This document shows positions 23,275 to 30,009 of a DNA stretch of 35,383 nucleotides, piece after piece. The stretch lies in the IMG/VR virus record IMGVR_UViG_3300026292_000014, positions 1-35,383 of that record; one strand, given 5' to 3'. The notes under the pieces were generated by a model. It was not told the DNA's origin. It did not search any database and worked only from the letters and a program-made list of their open reading frames with translations. The translations under genes and the position numbers were made by a program. The DNA comes from a virus. The first letter of the stretch is position 1. Every line of letters begins with the position of its first letter.

Positions 23275-23766
23275 TTACTTGATGTTGATTAAAGTTCTGG
23301 CGTGTAGGCACTGAATGTTATAACCGCCAGCTAAGATTGTTCTGATATGTACCTTGTGACCAGCTACATCGAAGAAACCTTCCAAGCCATTTGAGTATTC
23401 AACCAATTCAAACTCTGGGATTTCAGTAACTTCTTTTTTCTTCAATGCGTTTGTGATCTGTGCATTACGTCGGTCAATTTTACCTTGAACATTTTTGTAA
23501 GCCATATCTAAGCTGTCTTGCATTGAACGATGTTTAATTATGTTCATCATTGCTTGTGAGCCAAAATAGCTTAGTTCCCAATCCCAAAGTCTTGCATACT
23601 GCGCTCTAGGATGTAGTTCTCCTTTAGAAACTTTTTCTCTAAGCTCTGCACTTTTCTCATCGTACAATCTTGCATAATTTTCTTTTTTATCCTTAACGAA
23701 CTCAACAGCAGAAACGTGCATTTTTTCATCTAGTTCTGCGAACGCTTTATTAATTTGATCTAACAT
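23275..23766 (-). CDS. Unrecognised early protein with own promoter
   Basis: I place the start at ATG 23766, preceded by GAGAAAGGAACCTAAA; the longer frame to 23820 would run through the promoter box. The 163-residue product is mostly helical and charged (DQINKAFAELDEKMHVSAVE, QYARLWDWELSYFGSQAMMN) with a C-terminal strand part (FFDVAGHKVHIRTILAGGYN) ending ARTLINIK. The C-terminal piece looks like a short beta module. No family is recognised. Separate transcription from the box at 23789-23825 is likely. Confidence 0.65.
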   Translation of the reverse strand: MLDQINKAFAELDEKMHVSAVEFVKDKKENYARLYDEKSAELREKVSKGELHPRAQYARLWDWELSYFGSQAMMNIIKHRSMQDSLDMAYKNVQGKIDRRNAQITNALKKKEVTEIPEFELVEYSNGLEGFFDVAGHKVHIRTILAGGYNIQCLHARTLINIK

Positions 23767-23788
23767 TTTAGGTTCCTTTCTCTTTAAC

Positions 23789-23825
23789 CTATAATACATA
23801 TAGTATCTTTTATCAGACATTCAAG
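23789..23825 (-). promoter_or_regulatory. Repeated promoter/operator box, copy A
   Basis: Minus strand reads CTTGAATGTCTGATAAAAG then ATACTATATGTATTATAGG. CTTG to TGTAT is 27 bases. A -35 of TTGAAT with a -10 of TATATG 16 bases on is one reading. The dyad CTATA-TGTAT-TATAG covers the -10. It lies 23 bases upstream of the ATG of the gene at 23766 and shares more than 35 bp of pattern with copies B, C and D. Confidence 0.65.
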
Positions 23826-23834
23826 CTTTTGCAA

Positions 23835-23863
23835 GAAAAAAGTTTAGGGGCCATTACAGCCCC
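23835..23863 (-). terminator. Probable terminator after the DUF6011 gene
   Basis: Minus strand GGGGC-TGTAATG-GCCCC forms a five-pair stem with the gene's TAA stop in the loop, followed within six bases by an ACTTTTTT run. Promoter box A follows straight after, which separates two transcription units. Confidence 0.55.
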
Positions 23864-24693
23864 CAGTTATCCGCGCATATTGGACCGATCCCACGTGCGA
23901 TGCTTTCAGGATCTGTGAGTGTACGTCCACAGCATGAACATACGCCTGTCTCACGCCCGTAAGCTACCGCTGTGGCTGTAGGGTCAGAAGCAAGCCCTTG
24001 TAGTGCCTCAGTGACGCTGTCAGGGGCTGTACGCATCTTATGGAACTGACCATTAAGTACCTTCCCGTAATACTCACTCTCAAAGCTAGATCCAGCTTTC
24101 ACATATATCGCACCAGCATTTTTGCTGTGAGCTTTGGCTTGTGACAAAACCATGCCAGCTAATCGAAGCTTTGGTGATTTGATACCTGACTTATTAGCTG
24201 TTTCGAAAAGATCCTTTACGCGGGAAAGATCTACTTCTGGCTTGGGTGCAGCATCCCGTGCAGCTTCCCGTGCAGCTTGGGCGTCTACAATTTTGTGAGC
24301 CAATGCGACTTGCTTCTCAGTCAATGAACCGTAAGCGTTAAGGTTTGATAGAAGTGACTGTGCAATGTTATGCCACTGCATACGTGTGAGGGCTTCGACT
24401 AGCTCCTGATGACCCGCATTGAATGCCTCACGTTCAGCTTGCTTCAGATCAGCTTTACGCTTTGCAGCTTGCTGACGCTTCTTCAATCGATCTGCGTAGC
24501 TGCTATAGAAGTAACCTTTACCGTTACAAGCAAAGCATTTCTTTTTGCCATCACGGTTAACGCCACCCTTCCAGTTACCTGTACCAGCACACTGACCGCA
24601 TGGAAATTTCTCACGGTTGTCTACTTCAGATGTAGGATCATTCAAAGTTTTAATGAAGCTTTCATCCTCTAGATCTGACCAATCGTTTATCAT
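23854..24693 (-). CDS. Zinc-finger protein with DnaJ-like CxxC pairs and DUF6011 C-terminus
   Basis: Start at ATG 24693 after GAGAAAGGAAAAAATT; the frame to 24762 would include promoter box B. The 279-residue product has C32GQCAGTGNWKGG and C53FACNGKGYF, two CxxCxGxG units that bind zinc as in DnaJ, a long Lys/Ala-rich helical section, and a C-terminal GVC252SCCGRTLTDPESIARG with GPICADNWGL, the DUF6011 pattern. Possibly a nucleic-acid- or protein-binding factor of early infection. Its stop codon lies in the loop of a terminator-like hairpin. Confidence 0.72.
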   Translation of the reverse strand: MINDWSDLEDESFIKTLNDPTSEVDNREKFPCGQCAGTGNWKGGVNRDGKKKCFACNGKGYFYSSYADRLKKRQQAAKRKADLKQAEREAFNAGHQELVEALTRMQWHNIAQSLLSNLNAYGSLTEKQVALAHKIVDAQAAREAARDAAPKPEVDLSRVKDLFETANKSGIKSPKLRLAGMVLSQAKAHSKNAGAIYVKAGSSFESEYYGKVLNGQFHKMRTAPDSVTEALQGLASDPTATAVAYGRETGVCSCCGRTLTDPESIARGIGPICADNWGL

Positions 24694-24714
24694 AATTTTT
24701 TCCTTTCTCACTAA

Positions 24715-24753
24715 CATATAATACATATAGGTGCTTTCGTGATACATTGCAAG
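24715..24753 (-). promoter_or_regulatory. Repeated promoter/operator box, copy B
   Basis: Minus strand reads CTTGCAATGTATCACGAAAG then CACCTATATGTATTATATG. CTTG to TGTAT is 28 bases, one more than in other copies. Flanks upstream (CTTGACAAAGCTTG) resemble those of copy A (CTTGCAAAAGCTTG), so A and B are probably duplicates of a longer unit. It lies 22 bases upstream of the ATG at 24693. Confidence 0.62.
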
Positions 24754-24796
24754 CTTTGTCAAGAAAATTATTTTATTTTTTTTCAGGGGGGGTTAC

Positions 24797-24814
24797 CCCC
24801 GCAATTAAGCGGGG
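24797..24814 (-). other. Hairpin with stop codon in the loop
   Basis: Minus strand CCCCGC-TTAATT-GCGGGG is a perfect six-pair stem, and the TAA stop of the gene at 25575 lies in its first arm/loop junction. The sequence after it is A-rich and not T-rich on the minus strand, so termination is doubtful. Confidence 0.5.
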
Positions 24815-25575
24815 ATAGTTATTGCTCTATTGTAGCCATGCTCCTTTCTGTATTCGGCTATTGAATTGAGGGCGTCGCAAACTTCCCACCACTCATAACA
24901 GCAATGGTATTCAAGAACCCCGATATCAACGAAGTCGATGTTCTCACCATTGGCATCGATGTCATCATAACCCGTGACCCACTTCTGGATCTCACCGCCA
25001 AGCCTATCAAGTTCGATGGTGATGTTCATAGCTTTAGCCATGCGCTGGGCTTCACGATAATCAGAAGCTGCTGGACTAGCCGACTTCTTAGGCTTGATGG
25101 CTTCAGGTGGCTTGCAGATCTTACCCATGCTGTGAAGCTCATAACAGCCTGATACACGGGCGCGACGCTTGACGCTTTTACTACGGATCGATGTCGGCTC
25201 CCCAAGTATCCCGCACACAATGCGACGCCCCTGAACTAACTGGTAATGGTTGCCAGCTATAATCAAGAATACACGTTTAGCTGTGCGTTCCTTTTTAGTG
25301 TGTCGAAGCCAAGCGGCTAATGTCGGACCCCGATTGCTACCGCTAAGTTGCAAACCAAAATGTTCCCATTGAGATCTAATCCCGCACATTTCAAGTGCTT
25401 CTTTGACTTCGTAAGTATACGAACCCTTGACTGATCTGCGTCCACCAACGTGACGGATCAACCGTGCAGCTTCGCCTGTATTGATACCAGTGATGGCACT
25501 GATTACTGACGGGCCACAGTATCGGTTCTTATCGCCTTTTACGTGAAGCACTGGTTTGATGTTTAAGTTTTTCAT
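24805..25575 (-). CDS. Putative papain-like (C39-like) cysteine-fold protein
   Basis: Start at ATG 25575, seven bases after GAGAAAGGA. The 256-residue protein has KGDKNRYC20GPSVISAITG, the (N/D)xCGPxAL motif that opens papain-like peptidase and related folds, then helices, a GGRRSVKGSYTYEVKEALEM segment and a strand RVFLIIAGNH110YQLVQG with the expected His. A third acid is not evident: the usual Asp after the His strand is absent, the sequence being RRIVCGI. The C-terminal half is a separate helical/acidic part (FVDIGVLEYHCCYEWWEV). It may be an early host-protein-cleaving enzyme or an inactive homologue. Confidence 0.55.
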   Translation of the reverse strand: MKNLNIKPVLHVKGDKNRYCGPSVISAITGINTGEAARLIRHVGGRRSVKGSYTYEVKEALEMCGIRSQWEHFGLQLSGSNRGPTLAAWLRHTKKERTAKRVFLIIAGNHYQLVQGRRIVCGILGEPTSIRSKSVKRRARVSGCYELHSMGKICKPPEAIKPKKSASPAASDYREAQRMAKAMNITIELDRLGGEIQKWVTGYDDIDANGENIDFVDIGVLEYHCCYEWWEVCDALNSIAEYRKEHGYNRAITIPA

Positions 25576-25608
25576 GAGCAAATCCTTTCTCTAATTTGCT
25601 GGGTGGGT

Positions 25609-25624
25609 GGGGGCCGTAGCCCCC
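25609..25624 (-). other. Intercistronic hairpin with C(UACG)G tetraloop
   Basis: Minus strand GGGGGC-TACG-GCCCCC is a perfect six-pair stem with a UNCG-class tetraloop, preceded by TCAACA as at two other sites. It lies 6 bases after the stop at 25631 and about 20 bases upstream of the SD of the gene at 25575. Confidence 0.7.
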
Positions 25625-25630
25625 TGTTGA

Positions 25631-25987
25631 TTAAAATGTTTCGCCTGTAAAGATGTTGGTGATCTCTACTCCGTCACCGAAAGCTGCCCTTGCCATTGCT
25701 CTTTCTTCAGCAATTTGTTCTGGCGTTCTATTAGCCATAGCTTCTTTATATTCTTGGATAGCCCGTTTATCATCGAAGCTTTTTTTCATAAGGCAAAAGC
25801 TAACGAAACCATTGCCCTCTATTAATCCAAGTTCTTGCCAATCAGTAAGCATATCCTCAAAAGGTACTCTGCCATTAGACTTCCAAGCAACAGCACCGTC
25901 CTCACGAAAATATGTTTTAGAAAATTTTTCTCTTAACTCATCTGGTGTTTGTCCAGTGTAAGTTGCGTATTGACCCCATCTTCTCAT
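25631..25987 (-). CDS. Unrecognised early protein
   Basis: The 118-residue protein starts at ATG 25987 after AGAAAGGAATTTTTAAA. It has GQYATYTGQTPDELREKFSK, FEDMLTDWQELGLIEGNGFV, SFDDKRAIQEYKEAMANRTP and ends ITNIFTGETF. It is mostly helical with one short strand pair. It is the first gene after promoter box C. No family is recognised. Confidence 0.6.
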   Translation of the reverse strand: MRRWGQYATYTGQTPDELREKFSKTYFREDGAVAWKSNGRVPFEDMLTDWQELGLIEGNGFVSFCLMKKSFDDKRAIQEYKEAMANRTPEQIAEERAMARAAFGDGVEITNIFTGETF

Positions 25988-26008
25988 TTTAAAAATTCCT
26001 TTCTGTTT

Positions 26009-26048
26009 CCTATAATATACATATAGGTACTTTTATCAGACATTCAAG
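26009..26048 (-). promoter_or_regulatory. Repeated promoter/operator box, copy C
   Basis: Minus strand reads CTTGAATGTCTGATAAAAG then TACCTATATGTATATTATAG and G. CTTG to TGTAT is 27 bases. The dyad CCTATA-TGTATAT-TATAGG has perfect arms. It is just upstream of the AGAAAGGA site and ATG at 25987. Confidence 0.68.
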
Positions 26049-26262
26049 TATTACATAGAACTTTTTTTAAAAAATTTAATCCTTCAGCAATCCACTGATC
26101 ATATGACAGATGATTTAACCTGTAGACGTAGACACTGTGATCTTGGTAAACCATTTCATCCCCTTCCTTGCCGTTGTCGTAAGTGAAGTAGAAATAACCG
26201 TCCCCCCTGTACAATTGTAGGTGAGGGTTACCGATGGCCCCGATGATTTGAGCGCGGGTCAT
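26044..26262 (-). CDS. Small early protein
   Basis: The 72-residue protein reads MTRAQIIGAIGNPHLQLYRG, then DGYFYFTYDNGKEGDEMVYQ and DHSVYVYRLNHLSYDQWIAE. The fold looks like helix, three strands, helix. It overlaps the upstream gene by four bases (ATGA) and partly overlaps promoter box C at its 3' end. I have seen similar unnamed proteins in phage early regions, often with a YFYFxYDD motif; no function is known to me. Confidence 0.6.
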   Translation of the reverse strand: MTRAQIIGAIGNPHLQLYRGDGYFYFTYDNGKEGDEMVYQDHSVYVYRLNHLSYDQWIAEGLNFLKKVLCNT

Positions 26263-26615
26263 TGACCCACACCCCTCTGTGCTTTTAGTCCAAGCTTTAG
26301 CATTTCGATTGCTTTAGCTTTTTCGCCCATGACCAGCTTATCCAATGCCCATGACACCCAGCTTGCTGACAGCTTGTTAAGCTTTTCATGTGATGGCTCA
26401 TATGGACCCGCTGGTGCGTCAGGGTCATAAGGTGCAACCACGACACTTTCCACGGGCTGGTCATAACCACCACCCACTTGATTAGCATTCAGCCAGTTGA
26501 TGAGATCCTGTTTGGATGTAGGCACATCAACTTCAACCCAGTTTCTGGGTGAACCTTTACGGGCTTCAGCTTGTGTCCCAAACCATGCCCCAGATTTATT
26601 AGTATATAATCTCAT
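26259..26615 (-). CDS. Unrecognised early protein
   Basis: The 118-residue protein begins MRLYTNKSGAWFGTQAEARK, then SPRNWVEVDVPTSKQDLINW and LNANQVGG, a spacer rich in Pro/Asp, and a helix SASWVSWALDKLVMGEKAKA. The N-terminal part (LYTxxxGxWxGTQAEA) is known to me from small phage proteins where it reads like a nucleic-acid or substrate-binding module, but I cannot name it. SD AGAAAGGAG is 7 bases before the ATG and abuts a GC hairpin. Confidence 0.6.
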   Translation of the reverse strand: MRLYTNKSGAWFGTQAEARKGSPRNWVEVDVPTSKQDLINWLNANQVGGGYDQPVESVVVAPYDPDAPAGPYEPSHEKLNKLSASWVSWALDKLVMGEKAKAIEMLKLGLKAQRGVGQ

Positions 26616-26631
26616 GTGAGATCTCCTTTCT

Positions 26632-26648
26632 GGGGGGACACGCCCCCC
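26632..26648 (-). other. Intercistronic GC hairpin
   Basis: Minus strand GGGGGG-CGTGT-CCCCCC, preceded by TCAACA, forms a six-pair stem. The 3' arm directly abuts the AGAAAGGAG site of the gene at 26615. There is no T-run. Same plan as the elements at 23253, 25609 and 26953. Confidence 0.65.
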
Positions 26649-26660
26649 TGTTGAACAGTG

Positions 26661-26936
26661 CTAAGACCAAGTATTCACACCGTTGATTTCATATTCGTAG
26701 CTTGAGTTATTGGCTCCACAGCGTCGTACTGGCAACTCATCGATTGCTTTTTCGATTTCATCGACTGTATCGAAAACCGCTACACCAAAATCGTAGTCCA
26801 CCCAAAACTTTGTGGATGTAATCAGAAAGTCATTCTCCTGATCAAATTTTACAACCCAACCAGAGGTCATTGCCACGTTACCAGAGGCACGGTCAGTAGT
26901 GATCTCAGTCACTTTGATTGCATATTTGTTTGCCAT
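26661..26936 (-). CDS. Unrecognised early protein, beta-rich
   Basis: The 91-residue protein reads ANKYAIKVTEITTDRASGNV, SGWVVKFDQENDFLITSTKF, WVDYDFGVAVFDTVDEIEKA and ends YEYEINGVNTWS. It is mostly alternating strands with one helix (DTVDEIEKAIDELP). Start ATG 26936 is after AGAAAGGAGCCTAACA. No family is recognised. Confidence 0.6.
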   Translation of the reverse strand: MANKYAIKVTEITTDRASGNVAMTSGWVVKFDQENDFLITSTKFWVDYDFGVAVFDTVDEIEKAIDELPVRRCGANNSSYEYEINGVNTWS

Positions 26937-26952
26937 TGTTAGGCTCCTTTCT

Positions 26953-26969
26953 GGGGGGACTAGCCCCCC
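26953..26969 (-). other. Intercistronic GC hairpin containing a stop codon
   Basis: Minus strand GGGGGG-CTAGT-CCCCCC. The TAG stop of the upstream gene lies in the loop and the last two codons (GGG GGC) form the 5' arm. The 3' arm directly abuts AGAAAGGAG of the next gene. Preceded by TCAACA as at the sister elements. Confidence 0.68.
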
Positions 26970-27157
26970 TGTTGAGTTTCCAATACGACTTCAGCAGCTT
27001 TCTTACTGAGGTCCACTTCTTTAGCAGTCATTCCTGAAGCTATCTGTTGTGCCATCCTTTCCGCTTCTTTTGACTGTTCGTCTGTTGGTGCTGTTACAGC
27101 TAAAACAAGAGCCACTGTTAATGCATCCCCGTTATTTTCGATTACAAGCTGTTCCAT
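26960..27157 (-). CDS. Small early protein
   Basis: The 65-residue protein reads EQLVIENNGDALTVALVLAV, APTDEQSKEAERMAQQIASG and MTAKEVDLSKKAAEVVLETQ. It has a strand/helix start and an amphipathic helical remainder. It starts at ATG 27157 after AAAAAGGGA, directly behind promoter box D, as the first gene of a leftward unit. The stop codon is in the loop of a GC hairpin. Function unknown. Confidence 0.6.
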   Translation of the reverse strand: MEQLVIENNGDALTVALVLAVTAPTDEQSKEAERMAQQIASGMTAKEVDLSKKAAEVVLETQQGG

Positions 27158-27175
27158 AAAAATCCCTTTTTGTTT

Positions 27176-27215
27176 CTTATAATATACATATAATCATTTT
27201 TGTGAGACATACAAG
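27176..27215 (-). promoter_or_regulatory. Repeated promoter/operator box, copy D
   Basis: Minus strand reads CTTGTATGTCTCACAAAAAT then GATTATATGTATATTATAAG. CTTG to TGTAT is 27 bases. The dyad is TTATA-TGTATAT-TATAA: both arms have changed together compared with copy C (CCTATA/TATAGG). Located 19 bases before the ATG at 27157. The region 27216-27297 beyond it is AT-rich and holds the rusA leader. Confidence 0.66.
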
Positions 27216-27297
27216 GGGGGGATAGAAAAAAAATTGTAAATAATTAAAAAAAATGTAACGACTGAGTGCAGTTTTTACACAAATCTAAGGAGATCGT

Positions 27298-27747
27298 GTG
27301 ATCGAACTAACAAAAGTAGAGATCGAACTGTCGGGTCAGCCTGTTGGTAAAGGGCGTCCACGGTTCACTAAAACGGGCCATGCGTACACCCCGCATAAAA
27401 CAAAAGAATATGAGCGAAGGTTACACGCGGCTGCTTGGGGGCAGATGGTCAAACAGAATGTTGATCAAACAGAACGTCCCGTGGTTCTGGAGATTGTAGC
27501 ATTCATGGAGATCCCCAAATCGTGGCCCAAAGTAAAAAGATTAGAAGCTGAATATGGGGCTATTTCTCACACATCTACCCCTGACTTAGATAATATCGTC
27601 AAATGCGTTGCAGACGGGCTTATACACACCGTCTATGCGGATGATAAACAAATTGTGTCCATCAAGGCACAGAAACGTTTCTGCCACCCAGAGCGCGGTC
27701 CAGCCCTCTACGTGTCGGTTTCTTGGACGGATGAAGTCAAAGAATAG
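27298..27747 (+). CDS. rusA: RusA-family Holliday junction resolvase
   Basis: The 149-residue protein has the RusA start (LSGQPVGKGRPRFTKTGHAY), then STPD96LD98NIVKCVADGLIHT and VYADDKQIV, with the conserved acidic residues that hold the metal. RusA cleaves four-way junctions during recombination and packaging. The start is a GTG, 5 bases after AAGGAGA-type SD. It is the only rightward gene within the leftward block, and its 3' end overlaps the end of the convergent HNH gene by 40 bases. Transcription probably starts in the AT-rich leader at 27216-27290. Confidence 0.87.
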   Translation: MIELTKVEIELSGQPVGKGRPRFTKTGHAYTPHKTKEYERRLHAAAWGQMVKQNVDQTERPVVLEIVAFMEIPKSWPKVKRLEAEYGAISHTSTPDLDNIVKCVADGLIHTVYADDKQIVSIKAQKRFCHPERGPALYVSVSWTDEVKE

Positions 27748-28055
27748 GAATAGTCGGGTCCGTAAGCTTCACGCCATTTCAAAGGACTTTTGTGTATCGC
27801 CAGTTTAGATTTGTCGGTTCCCCAAAGCTGTTGGTGGTGGTCATCACATAGCGGAATAGCAAGTCGGTCTGAAACTTTTCTGGATGAGAACCTGTCGTGT
27901 ATCGGGTGATGCGCTGTAGTTGGGGATCGTTGAACCATCCCAAACCGTTTGCAAACGCAACATGGTAATTCACGGATTTTCTGTAGGAATTTTTCATCCT
28001 TTTTGTCCTTTGATTTTTTTAATCCAAGCGGTGGCTTGTTGCTCAAATTACTCAC
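27708..28055 (-). CDS. Putative HNH-type endonuclease (DUF968-like)
   Basis: The 115-residue protein begins at GTG 28055, overlapping the preceding stop (GTGA). It has a basic N-terminus, then LPC32CVC35KRFGM, SPTTAH49HPIHDRFSSRKV, and IPLC70DDHHQQLWGTDKSKL. Two CxxC-like knuckles around AHH and a CxxHH loop fit a small His-Cys/HNH nuclease used in phage recombination or packaging. It lies in the recombination set next to rusA. Activity is an inference from motifs. Confidence 0.65.
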   Translation of the reverse strand: MSNLSNKPPLGLKKSKDKKDEKFLQKIRELPCCVCKRFGMVQRSPTTAHHPIHDRFSSRKVSDRLAIPLCDDHHQQLWGTDKSKLAIHKSPLKWREAYGPDYSYSLTSSVQETDT

Positions 28056-28540
28056 GGATCGTACTTATCAATTTTGTTTGGATCGTGCATGATCTCAGCT
28101 TCCAGATCAATAGCAAGCAGTTTAAATTCTTTTACGGGGTAGTAGAAAACAATCTCCCTATCACTTTCTGGGTTGCGCCTGTTCTTACTTATCGGGCTAA
28201 CCCTGATGTCCCTATGTGCGATTATATCTTCGATGTTGGCGTATCGAACTTGATCCAGCCAGTTGACTACAAACAAGCACGGCAAATTTAAAACAGGATA
28301 CAGCGTCTGCCAGTTTTGAATTTTGGTGTAACTAATCATGGCATCAGGGAAACTATTGGAGTAGCAATTCAATCGACGGATTTCTACTAGGGCTGTGGGT
28401 CTACCGTCCCGATGTAGGAACCCATCGAAGCTGGCTTTCTTTTCCAGAGATCTCACGCTTTCACATTTCCATTTTTTCTCTAAAAATTTGAGAACACGTT
28501 CTTCATGTTCTTGATCACTCTTATTCACGTAAAGGGTCAT
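28052..28540 (-). CDS. Putative PD-(D/E)XK-like nuclease
   Basis: Start at ATG 28540 with AGAAGGA upstream (a GTG/other start at 28579 would lie deep in the neighbour). The 162-residue product has KASFD39GFLHRDGRPTALVE53IRR, the D-x(n)-ExK core of PD-(D/E)XK nucleases with Arg in place of Lys, followed by strands and helices including YPVLNLPCLFVVNWLDQV. It is in a recombination cluster, so DNA trimming or resolution is a reasonable role. The ExR variation makes activity uncertain. Confidence 0.6.
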   Translation of the reverse strand: MTLYVNKSDQEHEERVLKFLEKKWKCESVRSLEKKASFDGFLHRDGRPTALVEIRRLNCYSNSFPDAMISYTKIQNWQTLYPVLNLPCLFVVNWLDQVRYANIEDIIAHRDIRVSPISKNRRNPESDREIVFYYPVKEFKLLAIDLEAEIMHDPNKIDKYDP

Positions 28541-28916
28541 ATCCAATTCCTTCTGCAAGTTTCTGCATGGCAAGCTCAAAGTATTTCGTAAATTCTTGTT
28601 GGGTCATTTTATCGAAGCGGATACTGTCAGGGATGTTGACTAGCTCCCCGTTCAGTCCAGACAACTTGATACGCACGTAGCCACAAGCAATCTTTAATTC
28701 ATCGTGTAGGTGATGCTCTGTAGGCCACTTCCCTGTATCACGGGCCACATTTCGAAGCGTGGACCAATACAAATTATGGTGGGGGTTGGATCTCTTTCCC
28801 GCTGCTTTTAAATTAAACAGTTGACCTTCGGGAAAATCTTCCATGCGTTCTGCGTCGTATTTTGTGACGGGCTGTAGTCGCCCATCACTTAGTTCCATTT
28901 GCAAATTGATAGCCAT
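28521..28916 (-). CDS. DUF1367 / NinB-like recombination-associated protein
   Basis: The ATG at 28916 shares its A with the SSB stop (TGATG); a TTG at 28919 is possible. The 131-residue product has NPHHNLYWSTLRNVARDTGK, WPTEHHLHDELKIACGYVRI and PDSIRFDKMTQQEFTKYFEL, the pattern of DUF1367-type proteins found between SSB and nucleases in phage ninB-like regions. A role in recombination is inferred from the family and place. Confidence 0.65.
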   Translation of the reverse strand: MAINLQMELSDGRLQPVTKYDAERMEDFPEGQLFNLKAAGKRSNPHHNLYWSTLRNVARDTGKWPTEHHLHDELKIACGYVRIKLSGLNGELVNIPDSIRFDKMTQQEFTKYFELAMQKLAEGIGYDPLRE

Positions 28917-29371
28917 CAAAAGGGTATCTCATCGTCCATGTCTTGGGACGTTGTATTCTCATGCTGTGGCGGGGGTGTAGCATCCCTAGAATAATCGACT
29001 TCGATAGCTTCTTTGTTTTCGTATCGCATACGCTCCTGTTCAGCTACCCGTGCGGCTGCTTCAGGCACAGTCATTTCTTCTTTAACGATACTACCCAAAA
29101 GGGTGACAGAATTAGCGCGAACTTTCAAATAAGTTTTACCGTTATATTCTTCCGCTTCGAAGTCTCCAACGACACACACTGATGTTCCCTTTTTCATCCA
29201 TTGTGCCAGCCCCGTGCGATTGTAAGTGCAATCAAAAAACATCACTCCTTTTTGTTTTGTTTTTCGATCATACGTTTCAACCGCGACAGAAAAGGTAATA
29301 AACTCCCTTCCTTCGTGCGATTGAACTTCACAGTCTCTGCCTGTACGCCCTGCAATTGTAATAGCTTTCAT
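28916..29371 (-). CDS. ssb: Single-stranded DNA-binding protein
   Basis: The 151-residue protein has the OB-fold start KAITIAGRTGRDCEVQSHEG, then FITFSVAVETYDRKTKQKGV, FFDCTYNRTGLAQWMKKGTS and VCVVGDFEAEEYNGKTYLKV, and a flexible tail ending DMDDEIPF, the acidic tip for partner binding. It follows the annealing protein with ATGA overlap, a usual pair in phage recombination operons. It should coat ssDNA during replication and recombination. Confidence 0.88.
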   Translation of the reverse strand: MKAITIAGRTGRDCEVQSHEGREFITFSVAVETYDRKTKQKGVMFFDCTYNRTGLAQWMKKGTSVCVVGDFEAEEYNGKTYLKVRANSVTLLGSIVKEEMTVPEAAARVAEQERMRYENKEAIEVDYSRDATPPPQHENTTSQDMDDEIPF

Positions 29372-30009
29372 AACATTAGCTCCGTTTTTTTGGTTAAGTA
29401 GGCTTCGTTGATGCGCTCACGTAACGCTGGGGTTAGTTCATCAGCCCTTGTGAACCACCGTTGAAATTTTCTGTCGTTTTCTGCAAACTTAGTTGCATCG
29501 ACAGTATCGTCGTGAAAAAACTCAAGCCACATTTCAGCTTTCTCTTCGTGGCTCATGTTTAGGTTTGGGTTGTGGGTCTGAGCTTCCTGTTCAGTCAGTT
29601 GACCTTCGGGTAACTCTTCGCCCGCGTAGATGTAGTGACCCATCCCGTGCATTGCGATAGCTTTAGTCAGGCAACGCATTCGGGTGTCACTTACTTCTCT
29701 GGATGTCGGGTTAACTTTGGCGTCGTTCTTGAAGTCCATTACAGGTAGCCACATCATGTGGGTCTGATCCTCAATGGTGACGCTTACTCTGGTTTCGACA
29801 GTATTGTCAGGAAAGAATATATCGTCGTGTATTTCATATGATGCAGTTGGATACCGCTTTTTAACTTCGGCCCAAGCCCAAGCCCACGACAAATATGACA
29901 GACCATATTCTCTACCAGTTTTTTTGTTTTTGAAATATTTCTTTTCGACACGTTCAGAAACATTTATTTTAGACAGTGTCTCCCACACTGATGTTTTCTT
30001 ACTAACCAT
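29368..30009 (-). CDS. Sak3/DUF1071-type single-strand annealing protein
   Basis: The 213-residue protein has GREYGLSYLSWAWAWAEVKK, RYPTASYEIHDDIFFPDNTV, LPVMDFKNDAKVNPTSREVS and RMRCLTKAIAMHGMGHYIYA followed by GEELPEG. These are the core blocks of the DUF1071 (Sak3) annealing family, which pairs complementary ssDNA during phage recombination. A C-terminal helical extension follows. It is coupled to ssb (ATGA) and to the upstream small gene (TAATG). Confidence 0.82.
   Translation of the reverse strand: MVSKKTSVWETLSKINVSERVEKKYFKNKKTGREYGLSYLSWAWAWAEVKKRYPTASYEIHDDIFFPDNTVETRVSVTIEDQTHMMWLPVMDFKNDAKVNPTSREVSDTRMRCLTKAIAMHGMGHYIYAGEELPEGQLTEQEAQTHNPNLNMSHEEKAEMWLEFFHDDTVDATKFAENDRKFQRWFTRADELTPALRERINEAYLTKKTELML

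Noticed and set aside
24757-24762. Perfect TTGACA on the minus strand upstream of box B
   Set aside because: No -10 at proper spacing; the conserved CTTG-TGTAT arrangement of the other boxes does not use it.
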